A program made the translations under genes and the position numbers. From NCBI GenBank assembly GCA_024195265.1, contig JAJLRJ010000014.1, forward strand, positions 26,639,181 to 26,703,180: 64,000 bases of DNA, read 5' to 3'. Source of the stretch: Dendrophyllia cribrosa (taxonomy: Eukaryota > Cnidaria > Anthozoa > Scleractinia > Dendrophylliidae). Below, piece by piece: positions 31,201 to 42,514 of the stretch; the first letter of the stretch is position 1, and each line of letters begins with the position of its first letter. Under the pieces are notes generated by a model. It had not been told where the DNA came from. It saw only the letters and a program-made list of their open reading frames with translations, and did no database searches.

Positions 31201-31538
31201 AATCTGGAAGCAGATTTCAACTGTAATTCCAATTAAATATTTTATTCTATTTTATTATTTATTTATTATTTTATTTGTTAGTCTGTCTACGGATGTTTCT
31301 TTTGTATTTTAATACATGTATTATATAAACTTTTAAAAAATAAATAATAGTGCCAAACGTTCTTTTGTTTTGGTGATGAAGGCTGAAAATGTTCTTAACA
31401 TGTTCATGAAGATAAATGAAGATACCAATTTTCTAATTGTTACATATGTTTGAATCCTAAATGTACATGTACATGTATTCAAACATTTTGAGCTCATGCA
31501 GTGGGAAAATAAATTTACTCTCATTGACTATTCTTATT
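31201..31538. other. Intergenic AT-rich stretch, nothing recognised
   Basis: Contains TTTATT-rich sequence (31232-31270) that on the minus strand offers AATAAA hexamers downstream of the transporter stop codon; use as poly(A) signals is unproven. Confidence 0.35.
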
Positions 31539-31660
31539 AACTGTAAATCCTCTATTTAAAGACCCCCCCCCCCCCCCCCCCCCCCCCCCCCAGGCTTAAT
31601 TAATTTTATGCTCTAAAAAGGGGGTCTTATTTGAGAGGGGGCCTTAGAGGATTCACAGTT
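31539..31660. mobile_element. MITE with poly(C) core, 3' flank of the transporter gene
   Basis: AACTGTAAATCCTCTATTTA faces TTAGAGGATTCACAGTT as TIR. The left arm runs into 29 consecutive C (31563-31591) and the right arm has AGGGGGTCTTATTTGAGAGG. It begins 46 bp downstream of the transporter stop codon, so it is probably in the 3' UTR. Confidence 0.7.
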
Positions 31661-31705
31661 GAAAGAAAGACGCTCTCTTTAGATCTGGTGTTTGAAAATT
31701 TCACA

Positions 31706-34700
31706 TTACTCTACATTAGATTCTGTACTACATGTTGAACTTGAATCACTGCTAGACCGTCTATCATCCACATCTATAACCACCTGTGCCTCATGCACAA
31801 AACCATTTTTGACAAGCTTGTGATTGTCTTCATAGTCAGGACTGACAAATCCATTCTTCCTCTTGTCTGTGTGTTCATCTGTAGATCCTGACTTAACTCT
31901 GATTGTGTGTTTATGGAAATGTTTCTCAATTTCTGACGTCATCTTCTCTGAATATTTAGCATAACTGTATAGCGCACCACCAAGGGTGTTGAGAAAAACT
32001 CCTATTATTGTCAGTGCTCTGACTGGAACACCACCAAATGCAAAAAATCCGATGATTGTTGTTAAAACACCTTTGACAACCCCTACGAGACTAAAGAAGA
32101 TTTCCAAGAATTTGTTAGATATGAGATAAATGCTGTATTTCTCAATCATTTGACTGCAAAACAGTTGGATCATCCCTCTTAAGCTTGCTGGGAAGGTGTG
32201 AATCAAGGGGAGGGGTAGGTTGGGGTTGGGAATAAGGGGGATGGGGCTGAAATGGGTCTTGTCTAGAAGAAAATGGGGTTTAAAATGACAATGTGTCAAC
32301 AATATTGTTGCTTATTGTAGCTGTTTCAATAATAAAAAAAACTTGATGCCCAATGTAATATCAGATTAATAAATTCTAACTCAGTTTGTTAATGACTCAG
32401 CCTCACTTTCAAAATGACAGAGTGGTCATAGATACCTCAGAATGAAGCTGTCAAAATACTCCAAGAATCAAGGAGTATTTGTCATGTGATACACAATGAG
32501 ATGGCATTATTTTTTAGAATTTCTTTTCAGCAATTGGCAGCCATGTTTGCTTCCCGGTAAATTTGAAACTGTTGTTTAAATGAAACCAAGACACTTCATC
32601 ACGCTTTTGGATTATTTTGGCAGCCTTGTCCAAGGGTTTCCATGACCAGTTTGCCATTTTGAAAGTGGAGACGACCATGGGGACAAGGCTGTAAATGACT
32701 GATATAACAGTCCGCCAGATATTTTTTATGTGTTATATTACACTAGGGGGAGGGGAGGATACTCCCATATGAAAAGCACAGGGATGATGCTTGTCGTCTC
32801 ATTTAGGGGTGTAAATTACAAATTTTGGTATCACTTAGGCTGTTCAGAAAGGAACGCCAATATTTTTAGCCATCAAGGAATCATTTTAAGGTGGTAGTAT
32901 GAAGAATAACTAAAGTTTTATAGCAATGCTCTTAAAATCTATTAATAGATGAATGCATTCGATGACATTATCATCACTAAAGTAACTACTAACTCTTGTT
33001 TGTCTGTCTTTTTTAGAATGGTAACTTTTGGGGGTTAAATAAAGCTTGAGCCATGTCCAGATTGGTCTCCTTTAGGGGTTTAATCCAAATTTCCCGACAA
33101 GCATTTCCTTACCTTTCATATGAGAGTCTCCCCCCCCCCCCCCCCTTCGACTGGGTGTACATACCTTGTGGTCAGAGCAGAGTTCATTGTTGTGCATAAA
33201 AAGAGAGAATAACTCAAAATGCAGCCCATGCTGATATCAAGCAAAAGAGCAGTCTATCAAAAGACAAAAGTGAAAATACCTTCAGTTTTCTACTCAACTA
33301 CTGACACTTGCTGATTTCGTAGGCACACCATCAGAACCTATCCATCTTATAGTCTGTATGGTCTGTTAGAGAGTTTAGTTATTATGAGGGGGGGGGGGGG
33401 TACTCTCTTATCTGGCTATGCAGCGCAACAGGGTATGATTTTCAGGTTTTTTTGTCTTGAATGGGGTATCTACTTCATTATTTTTTCTCTTATACACTGT
33501 ATAACAATTTCCAGACACTTCACCACAAGCCAAATATATAACCAGTATTTTGTTTGGAGCTGACTTCCATTGACTTTGGCATTGATGCCATGCTTAATTA
33601 CCCTATAATAAAAAAAGCCAGTGGGGCAATTTGTAAATGTCTTAGACAGGGACTCAAAATCTGGAATTCTGTCTTAAACAGGGTGAGAAAATCAGAGAGT
33701 TGTGTGTTAAACAGCATCAGGGTTTGAGCTGCCCGGCCACACCCGGCCGCCCTACCTGAGTAGGTACCTGAGTAGGTACCCAGGATTTACCCAGTAAAAT
33801 ACGTATTATAAAAAAAGAGACAGAAGATTAACAGCCAACCTGAAAGGCGACAGTGCCAAATCCATCAAATGTGAGAGCTGCCAGCAGTTCCTTGTTTAAC
33901 AACGTGTATACCAAGAGCAAAGGAACACAGTTGACACTGTTTGTATGCAGCACGGTCAGAGTGGAGAAGCCTTTTTCCACCCCAGTCTTTTGAATGTAGG
34001 TCAAGTAGAAGGACTGAGCAACCACACTGAGCAAAGCAGAAATATAGGCAGATGCTGAGAATTCCAGATCCCCAAAACCTGGAAAAATAATATTATTCAA
34101 ATTATTATGACATATTAATTATAATCTAGATCTAATATTAACATAACATCTACCATTATTAACTGACTGACTGACTGACTGATTGATTGGTTGATTAACT
34201 GACTAATTGACTGATTGATTGATTGATTAACTCACTGATTGATTGATTAATTAACTGACTAATTAATTGACTGATTGATTGATAGATTAACTGACTGATT
34301 AATTGATTAACTGACTGACTGGTTGATTGATTGATTGATTGATTATTATTGTAATAACTGACTGACTGGTTGATTGATTGACTGATTGATTGAATGACCA
34401 AACAGGCATGGCAAAACAAAAGCTCCAAATCTTCTAGTTAGGACTGAAAGAGATATACTTTAATTTTATTAAATGGAGGAAAATGAAAACTTGCCTGCAA
34501 TAATACAGCCTACTACAACAAGAACTACAGCTGTGACGACCAAGATGGAAGGTTTTTTCTTCAGCATACAACAAGCAAACAGCAAACTTGTCAAAGGAAG
34601 AAGTCTCCTCAAAACATTGTACCTGACAAAAGAAATCAATGCCTTAATACCAATCTACACAACAAAAGTATTTACAGCCAATTTATGTTTATAAGTTTGG

Positions 34701-37700
34701 ATATCCTAAGGACTGTGTCTTGGTATATTACAGTACAGCAAAATTAACCATGACAATATTGCAAGACAAATTCTTAAATTGGCGGATCCACTTTGTTGTA
34801 AGTGGGTGGGGTGAGGGGGGGGGGGGGGGTAATAAGGCAGGGGGTGGAGTGAATAAGGAGGGGGGAGGTGGATCAAGCACTGATTGGGGTAGTTTGGTTT
34901 AAAAATAAAAAAAATGGATATGAGCCAAAAAAAACTTAACACATGAACATATACCCATGCAAGAGCATTCCAGGTTGATAGTGGAGTATTCTGGTGTCCA
35001 TTTATATTATTAGTTCCTTTTTTGTTTTTTGTTTTTTAAAACAAAGATCCCTCCAGCTGCCCCCTTTATTCCCCCAAAATCACAGAACACCACAAAACAT
35101 TGAACTATGAAACAACTCATGCATTTCTTTGATTGCCAGAAAAGTTAACAACACTGCTTTAACAGACTTTGTCCCCTGTATGTCAACTCTATAGAAGTTG
35201 AAACAAATGTAATTATTATCAATGTTGTGGTTCAGATTTTTCTTTGGTTTGAAAATGTTCAAACCAGTTCAAAAAATTTTGTACTGGATGAAATATTCTG
35301 TACTGGATAAATTATTTCGTACTGGTTTAAAAGAAATTGTACCAGTACAAAAAAATAATTATAAATTGTACCATGAGCAAAATTGAACTACAACACAACA
35401 AAATAAAAACCATTGTGATTACATATAAAATATGGGTTTTGATGTGTAAAACCTGTCTTTTAAAATACACATTAGAACCTGGCTTCACAGACACCCGCTT
35501 AATTAGGACATCCTGTTATGCCTGACAGTTTTCTATATCCCGACGGAATTAAAGCCCCACTTTATACAGATACTCAGTTACATGTAATATGGACACATTT
35601 TCTGGTCCATATATATTTATCTTATTGACCAAGCGCGAGGGCCGTACTGGGAGAATATCAGCCCGAGGTCTTGACAGTACAGACCGAGCGCAGCGAAGTC
35701 CGTACAGAAAAGACCGAGGGCCGATATTCTCCCAGTATGGTCCCGAGCAAGCTTGGTTAATAAGAGATTTATTACACGACTCCTGCCGGCGGGAGGATCA
35801 TGCGGGATCATTCGGGACAATGCCCGGTCCAATACTTAGAGAATATTGGACCGACAATCGAGCATTCTGAATGGTCGATTTTAGTTATTGGCCCTCTGAC
35901 TGTCCTGGTCATGTAATAAGGTGTTCTTATTAAATATCACAAATTAAGCCTTCAATTAACTACATTATCAATGATTTCAATGATAATTATACGTACATAG
36001 GTATTGATAAATCATCTAGAGCCCTTAGAGCCAAGGTGGTATGAACACCAAAACAAAATGCTGGAATAAAAAACATCTTGCCTCTGTTGAAAAAATAAAC
36101 ACAGATAAATTATACAAAATATTCACTGACCCTCCCCTCTCCTAGACGTTTTTGTTTCACCGACCCTCCAACCAATTCCCCACCCTCCCCTCCCTCCAAT
36201 GCTGTCCCCATGGGTAAGGTAGGTGACCATTATATATCATGGGCTCATTACATGTATGTCCACCAACCCTCCCCTCTCCTAGGCATTTTGCTCCATTTTG
36301 CAGTTTCGGTGATTAAACAGAGCTGTCAACAAAAATTGTTTTCATTTTTCGAAGATGTTTTTATGTACATTCAAGCGGTAATTTCTAACTTTTTCTCCGG
36401 TTCCATTTCAATTTGAGAGCGATTCTTCATACATCTGAGAGTTTTGATTTGTTAATTTGTTCACTCTCCCGACACCTTGTGTCTCAAGAAAATCACAATT
36501 AGTTTAGGACTTCAAAGGTTCAACCCTGTCAATGTATAGTAGGGAACAGAGAGACGACAAAGGGATTTTATATGAAGTAACATGAACATTTTGGACATTT
36601 TGTATAAAAAGTAAAATACCCGCTTTCAGTGTACGGTCGCTGGATAACAAAGTAAACACAACCAGATAAACGAGCGGATCCGTACAGATAGTTTGCAGTT
36701 GTTTCTCAGAAAATAGTGCTATTTTGTCCACGCAAGTTTTCCTGTTGAGTTGAGAAATCGGAAGCAAACTGCAGTGAATTATTTGTTTGAAGAAAGGAGG
36801 AAAATACCTTCCTCTGTTTTGAATATATCTTAATTTAAATTTCTTCTTTTGAGAGTTCTACTTTTTTATCGCATGCCGGAATGTGTTATCCTCCTGTGCA
36901 ACTGTGATGCATCTAATTTATTTGCCGCCAACTTTGCCCACTTTCGTCACGTATTTATACACTTCTCTTATTAGAAAACAATTTGCTTCTTTGTTGATTT
37001 TTTTTGCTTCAACAATCAGAACTCGAAGAATTAATAAAAAGGCAATGATCATGTTTGCTTTCCAACACGCCTGAGGGACACAAGGTTTTCAGCTCACAAG
37101 CTATTTCTCGATGAGAAGTGCCAATGTGATATAAATTCAAAACTTCCTCGCATAGAATTTGTGAGTTTCGGCGCCGTTACCACAATACCTTCTGGATTGA
37201 TTTATCCAAACGCAGCAATTCATTTTTAGCCTTTGGTCATCAAAGATTCTCGACACAGCGCACAGTTCAGAATTTAAATTATGCACTTGGCGGTACCAAA
37301 CAACTGGTCAAATATAATAATGCGCTATTTTATTGTCTAGATCTTGACTTGTGATTGGCTAATTTCAAAATTCGTCTCAAAATTTGTCTGGGTGGCCTTG
37401 GTTTGTGTGGTCGCACTGTATATTTTGTGACTTGTTCTGAAATTTATCTAGGAACATTTTGATGTGACAGATTTTTGTTCATGACATATAAACCCTCAAA
37501 GTTTCACAGCTATAGCTTTAATATTCTAGACGTTACGAAGGGGGGTGGGGGCGGGGGTGTCTTTCAGAGCTGCACCAAAAAGTGTACAATTGGTATTCAC
37601 CCAGAAGATTTGACACTCGCCTGGGCTAGAGCCAGGCGAGACTGCTTATTTCCATCACTGTAAAATTTATTTTCAACTGTCCTATCTAACATGTTATTAG

Positions 37701-40700
37701 TGCAACTCTTACCTTTCTAATGTATATTTTTGCATGCTAGAAAATCCCAGAAGTCTTCCAGCTTCAAGGACAATGGATAACACAATCAGTTGTACCAACA
37801 TCAGCACATTAGGAAAGTGGTATGAGTATGAGGTTAGAACAATCTGAAAATAGAAATAACTCTGTGAGCATTAATCCTTATAACTACAAAGTGACAAATT
37901 TAATATGATTTAGAAAAACTCTTTTAAGTAACTTTGGAAAGTTAACAGTTCCACAGCAAAAAGCAGCTCAATACAACTGTAGCTTTCATCCAAATGGTCA
38001 AATTTAGGATTTAATCAATAATAATTAACAATAATAATAATTTAAATTTGTATAGCACCTATTTTAGGATTTAACCAATAATAATTAATAATAATAACAC
38101 TTTAAATTTGTATAGCATCTATCCAATCCAATCAACACACTCAAATGTAGATCAGCTGATTTAGATCAATTTGAATTTTAACCCTAAAGTGACAGTTTCA
38201 CTTATTGTCACAAACTTGCTAAAACCCGTTAACTCCCAAGAGTGCCAAACTCCCAAGAGTGCCAAACTCCAAAATTCAAGAAAAATCCCAAATTTCATTT
38301 TGTAAAATATTGAAAAACAAATGGTACCACGCAAAAGTACTTTCAAACAGGTTTCATGAGCTGACGTCCGATCTCATTCTCATAAAAAATTTAAAGCGCA
38401 ACTGATTATATTAATATAGAGGTTCGCGCTATATAAATGTAAAATATTATTATTATTATTATTTGAACGGCAGCATCATAGGATTTTGTCTATGGCCAGA
38501 CTTAAAAGTTAGAACGTAACATTACATGTCTCTATAATTGACTCTGGAAGTAAAAGGGTTAAAATACTACTGCATGAAAATTCGCTTATATCAACTAAGT
38601 TCATAAGGTAAATTCGCCACTGTAAAGAGAGTCAAAAGCTGCAGACATTTGAGGTGCTGTATAGCCCTTCATCAGATTGCTTGAATGAATGAATGAAAAC
38701 TTTATTTATATGTCAAAAGCCTTCTAGTTTGGGATAAAACCCATACTAATGTGGGGACACAAGTAGACTACAACTAAAACGTATATACCAGTATGTGTTA
38801 TTTACAGCTGTAGTAGCTACTAATTACTAAAATTTTACTAAGGTAAGAAATTAGGATTGGGAGAAAACCCAAACTAGGTAGGGGGCACTGGTAAAATACA
38901 ACTAAGAAAACTAAGTTCTGATGAAGGTCTAGCACTCTAAATAAATATTGCCATGTTTCACTCCTCCTCCAATGTAGCACTACAGTTTTTTTTTAGAAAC
39001 TAACCCTTTTATTCATTTGAAAGAACTGCCAGCCTTAGCATGCCTGCAAAAGTGAACTGATACTAACTTAATTTGCAGGCATTTCAGTGGTTAAAATGAG
39101 CTGGGAGGGGCAATGGCTGTGGTCGCATTAGGGAGTTAACACAAATCTATTGTTTTGTTGCTCATGCTGAAGTGTGAATTATTTCCATGAGGATTAAAAA
39201 AATTAGAATGTAAATACCAGTGTTAATTCTCTAATGCGACCACAGCCAATAAGAGAAACTGAGGCAAGAGATGTTAAATTTTTTTTGCAATAATTGTATT
39301 AGGTGAAGGTTATTTATATTCTGTATTTCTGCAAAGATCAGATATCATTCACTTGTCATCACTGAATGAATAGAAAGGGTTAATAACAATTTACTGTTAT
39401 ATAGCTGGAGTTTTGCACATTGATTGTTTTTTTTTTTTTTGGTCATGTGGTAAGAATTATAGGCTAAATTAAAATGTAGTCCGGCGGGCTACAATTCAAG
39501 ATTCTCTGGAAAACAAAACTGTTTCCCTCGGGACCAGTCATTAAGTGTTTATCATCATGAACTTTTCCTGTTCATTGTACACAGCAATAATGACAAGTGT
39601 ATGATATCTGATCTCTGCGAAAATATAGAAAAAAAAACGACCTTCACAATATTATATAATTTTCAAATAATCCTCATCAATGACGGGCATCTGTTCTTAA
39701 AGCCTGGTTTTCATGTCAGGAAAATCCCAGACGATCAGGGATTTTGCTGTTTCCGATTGTCCCAGATTTTGCCGATATGTCAGAAAAATCGCCAATCATC
39801 ACAGAAATCTGGGACGCGTCAGGAAAATAAAAACGCTCCCAATTTTCCCGATTTGTCTCCGACCATCCCAGATGATCGGGATGTCTACGATTGAGTTTTT
39901 TCATAAGTCAGCAAAATCTGGGATGGTCGGGAAAACAATGAAATTCCCGATCGTCTGGGATTTTCCCAACATATGAAAACCAGGCTTAATGCTCGCTGGC
40001 GGCACTGTTCTTTTTTTTTATTGGACACAAACTTACAAAAATTATAGGGACCAAAGGGACGCGAAGCCCCATGTGAGGTGCCTACCCAAGAAACTTGAAC
40101 AATATCTTACCAAGTACAGAAGGCAGGCTGTTGGCTTCAAAGCATGCATATTAGGTAGTTTTTTAGTACTCTTTATTGTAAGAAAATATTGCTAAGTTAT
40201 TCGGCAAGTTAACTTATATTAGAACGCTATGAATTTACCCTAAACTAAAATTGTGTCACCTCTTCAATCTCTAAATAATTATTTCACTCTAACCCTTGAA
40301 CAGATATTTCGAGAAAAAGACTAAAGCCCCGGCTACACGTTCTAACATTGTTATATAACATTTTTTGGTTCAACAATGTTTATAGAACGTGTAGCCGGGG
40401 CTTAAAATGTTTTTCAGTTAAGTTGAAAATTATTAGCAATCCATCAAAACAATAACATGAGCATGCGCTGCAAAATATTCCAGCAAGTTCCTGTTACGTA
40501 CGCACCTTTGTAGCTATATAAACAATTTTCAACTTTAGTTAATAAGGCGGTTCTGACTCGATCAGTTGTGGTTGTGTTCTCAGTTTTACTCACCTTATTT
40601 ACAAACGACATTGATCCAGAAACAAGCCCGTAGAACAAAGCCGCCAAAATCCCAGGCCCGAAAGCTTTAGTGAAGCGAAGTTCTTCGAAAGCAGTAGCCA

Positions 40701-40746
40701 AATCGTAGAACAGCCGCCGGCGTTTGTTATTTGGCGGAATATTCAT
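31706..40746 (-). CDS. SLC35D-type nucleotide-sugar transporter (7 exons)
   Basis: Reconstructed CDS, in coding order: 40746-40594, 37843-37713, 36083-35997, 34622-34495, 34078-33840, 33253-33165, 32090-31706. It totals 1212 bp and 403 residues, and all phases agree. A multi-pass Golgi/ER antiporter expected to exchange a nucleotide sugar for a nucleoside monophosphate; the substrate cannot be told from sequence. Family signatures: GILAALFYGL...SFVNK at the end of TM1, HTTLALRALDDLSIPMYNVL followed by RRLLPL, YLTYIQKTGVEKGFST, TTMNSALTTSLVGVVKGVLT (about 268-287), GVFLNTLGGALYSYAKY (306-322). A hydrophilic tail (about 323-403) ends SSSDSSSTCSTESNVE, longer than in human SLC35D1/D2. The intron after exon 4 uses a GC donor. 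Introns hold many repeats. It could alternatively be a related SLC35 subfamily. Confidence 0.9.
32745..33146. mobile_element. MITE with ACTCCCATATGAAA ends in transporter intron
   Basis: GGAGGATACTCCCATATGAAAAG faces CTTTCATATGAGAGTCTCCC, with G- and C-rich tracts at the outer edges. Internal TTAGGGGTGTAAATTACAAA and GAGCCATGTCCAGATTGGTC match a common repeat; a partial relative lies at about 42770-42890. The right edge lies about 18 bp from the splice donor of exon 6. Confidence 0.65.
34158..34392. repeat. (GATT/GACT)n microsatellite
   Basis: ACTGACTGACTGACTGATTG followed by GATTGATTGATT variants, in the intron between transporter exons 4 and 5. Confidence 0.95.
34489..34494 (-). promoter_or_regulatory. 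GC splice donor (GC-AG intron)
   Basis: Exon 4 of the transporter ends ...ATTATTGCAG and the intron starts GCAAGT. CAG|GCAAGT is the known consensus of GC-AG introns. The next acceptor (TTTTCCAG at 34079) restores the frame to IIAGFGDLEF, which has no in-frame alternative with GT nearby. Confidence 0.8.
35621..35765. mobile_element. Palindromic element in transporter intron
   Basis: TGACCAAGCGCGAGGGCCGTACTGGGAGAATATC faces GATATTCTCCCAGTATGGTCCCGAGCAAGCTTGGT as long imperfect arms around a CAGACCGAGCGCAGCGAAGT core. Dispersed-repeat type; no coding capacity. Confidence 0.6.
38229..38562. mobile_element. TTAA-family element, single unit, with a SINE inserted
   Basis: It starts TTAACTCCCAAGAGTGCC and ends GGAAGTAAAAGGGTTAA. 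Sequence AAATGGTACCACGCAAAAGT to GAACGGCAGCATCATAGGAT matches the amplified family at 29260-31067 in reverse. Positions 38351-38463 interrupt it with SINE sequence. Confidence 0.75.
38351..38463 (+). mobile_element. SINE 3' end nested inside the TTAA-family element
   Basis: GTTTCATGAGCTGACGTCCG, ATCTCATTCTCATAA, GCGCTATATAAATGTAAAAT and an (ATT)n tail match the 3' part of the SINE at 56565-56952 read on its own strand. 5'-truncated. Confidence 0.75.
38683..38760 (-). mobile_element. LINE 3' tail, (CATT)n
   Basis: GAATGAATGAATGAAAACTTTATTTATATG is, on the minus strand, an AAATAAAGTTTTCATTCATT terminus typical of LINE 3' ends. Upstream sequence to about 38990 may be its 3' UTR. Confidence 0.5.
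39115..39247. mobile_element. MITE with GGCTGTGGTCGCATTAG ends
   Basis: GGCTGTGGTCGCATTAGGGAG faces CTCTAATGCGACCACAGCC, flanked on both sides by AAT (possible 3-bp target duplication). In transporter intron 1. Confidence 0.8.
39697..39989. mobile_element. TTAA-flanked MITE with GCCTGGTTTTCAT ends
   Basis: TTAAAGCCTGGTTTTCATGT and ATATGAAAACCAGGCTTAA are inverted ends bordered by TTAA. The interior repeats AATCCCAGACGATC, GGGATTTTGC and GGGAAAATC motifs in both orientations. In transporter intron 1. Confidence 0.8.
40322..40405. mobile_element. Hairpin MITE, 84 bp
   Basis: TAAAGCCCCGGCTACACGTT faces AACGTGTAGCCGGGGCTTA. In transporter intron 1, close to exon 1. Confidence 0.85.
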
Positions 40747-40969
40747 TCCTAAAATTGTTTAAAAATGAACGTGAATTGGCTGATGATCGATCGTGGTTGA
40801 AATCTAATTAATTGAAGGGTATCTTGTGGCCTCATTTCCCTCCCGATAAAGAAGAACAAAGGTCGAATTTTAAAACTGAAGATTCAAAAGCGCACAGGGT
40901 TCGTGAGCCGGTTCGTGATATGAACGAAACGGGAACCAATGACGACAATTTCCACATAAGCATTGACGC

Positions 40970-41030
40970 CAACCTCGTTCCCAGGGCCTCTCTCTCTGAG
41001 AGAGAGAGAGAGGCCCTGGGAACGAGGTTG
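40970..41030. mobile_element. Hairpin MITE, 61 bp, with 9-bp target duplication
   Basis: CAACCTCGTTCCCAGGGCCT faces AGGCCCTGGGAACGAGGTTG with an (AG)n turn. It is flanked by CATTGACGC at 40961-40969 and again at 41031-41039. The boundaries are therefore exact. Confidence 0.9.
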
Positions 41031-41331
41031 CATTGACGCTAGGTGGCCTCGTTTTCACGTCCTCATCTCGGTGATGACGTTGCCGACCCTATCCTCCGGT
41101 GGACTGTTCGGGGGGTGGGGGTACTCCCTTACTAGGCACAACAACAGGCTCAAGTCAGGAGCCGCTCCTGCTCAAGTCCGATGGTATACAGTTTAAAATA
41201 CGCGAACGCTGAGAGATCTGAGACATCTAGACACTGTCAGCCATGTTGAGTTTTGTAAAACATCATTCAATAAATAATTATAAACGTAAAATCTGCAAAG
41301 GACCGCAAACGATAATGCTGCTAATGGTATA

Positions 41332-42021
41332 CCTTATTGGTACTAATTTTCGCGTCGCTTTAATTTCGCGATTTTCGCGATTTAAAAGAAATCGCGAACT
41401 TAAAGCGACGCGAAAAAAAATTCCCGCGAACTTTAATGTCGCGAAATTTAATACCCTCCTATATTTCTTGTTTTCTCAATTTAATGAAGAAACACATGTC
41501 TACGTATTGTGTATAACGTGTAAAAGCTCTATGGCATGCCTACAGATGATAAACAACAGTTTAACAGTCAAATTTCACTATCTGTGTTGCTTTGAACCTC
41601 TTCATCTGTGTCGCTATCGTCATATTCAAGTCCTTTCAGTACCTCTTTGTACAGTCATCGAAATGGCCATCTATCCCGGGTTCTTTGTAATTTGAAACGA
41701 CAATCTGTTTATACTTTTGAATATTCCTTGTATTATACAATTGCAAAGAACGTTAAGCATAAGGATAATGTCTTTGACTATGCCTGTCGGTACACGATGC
41801 GGTTTCTATAGTTTGGTTTTGTTATGAGTTGATGATTTTCAGCAATAAGAAGTGTAAAATAATAAAATTCTCGAAATAAAATGGTTTTTTTTTTCATTTT
41901 CGCGTAAATTAATTCCCTAAGAAAATAATTTTGCACCCAAATCGCGAAAATAAAGACCCGCGAAATATGCCGACCTTTTTTTCGCGAAATTAAGTGCCCG
42001 CGAAAATTAGTACCAATAAGG
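41332..42021. mobile_element. TA-flanked MITE with CCTTATTGGTACTAATTTTC ends
   Basis: CCTTATTGGTACTAATTTTC (41332) faces GAAAATTAGTACCAATAAGG (ending 42021), with TA on both sides. The ends are rich in TCGCGAAA in both orientations. No transposase is visible. A TA target suggests a Tc1/mariner-type mover, not proven. Confidence 0.85.
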
Positions 42022-42070
42022 TACGTAGGATCTGCAAAAGACCTAACCAGCCAAAAAATAAACAAACATA

Positions 42071-42509
42071 CAATAAACTGCAGGGCTGATCTGACTACGT
42101 GGTAAAAGGCTTTGCGAGACACCATCACGACAGAAACCGATAAAGTAGGATCGCAACCGTGGACAGCTGTTTCATTGTTGTTGCAACTCATCAGCACGGT
42201 GTAGCGAACTAAATTTCGCCAGCAAGAAGCCAGCGCAAATAGAATTCACAATGACCCGTTCACTCGGAACACGTGATGTGGCATCGCGTGATTCGAGTGA
42301 CAAGTGAGTACATAGTACGGAACCTGATATAGTGAACGGGTCATTGTGAATTCTATTTGCGCTGGCTTCTTGCTGGCGAAATTTAGTTCGCTACACCTTG
42401 CTGTTGAGTTGCAATAACGGTTGCGATCCTACTTTATCGGTTTCTGTCGTGATGGTGTCTCGCAAAGTCTTTTTCTACGTAGTCAGATCAGCCCTGCAGT
42501 TTATTGTAA
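42071..42509. repeat. Long inverted duplication, arms about 180-195 bp, spacer 66 bp
   Basis: The left arm 42071-42264 (CAATAAACTGCAGGGCTGAT ... ATGACCCGTTCACT) is mirrored by the right arm 42331-42509 (AGTGAACGGGTCAT ... ATCAGCCCTGCAGTTTATTG), with a small indel near 42160. Each arm contains the same potential start MVSRK.F..VVRSALQFIV, on opposite strands. The right arm is followed by a MITE family A fragment (about 42515-42600). Confidence 0.9.
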
Positions 42510-42514
42510 ATAAA

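Noticed and set aside
33220..33232. Alternative acceptor ATATCAG for transporter exon 6
   Set aside because: It gives the wrong phase after exon 5; the acceptor TTGATAG at 33254 fits phase 0 and adds TALLLDIS before MGCILSYS.
35993..35998. Alternative donor TAC|GTATAA for transporter exon 3
   Set aside because: It would leave phase 0, but exon 4 needs phase 2; donor AT|GTACGT six bases away fits and gives IPMYNVLRRL.
36068..36074. Alternative acceptor ATTCCAG for transporter exon 3
   Set aside because: Phase does not match exon 2; TCAACAG at 36084 does and gives RGKMFFIPAF.
41778..42197. 139-codon minus-strand frame
   Set aside because: Half lies in the TA-flanked MITE end and half in the inverted duplication; no coherent protein.
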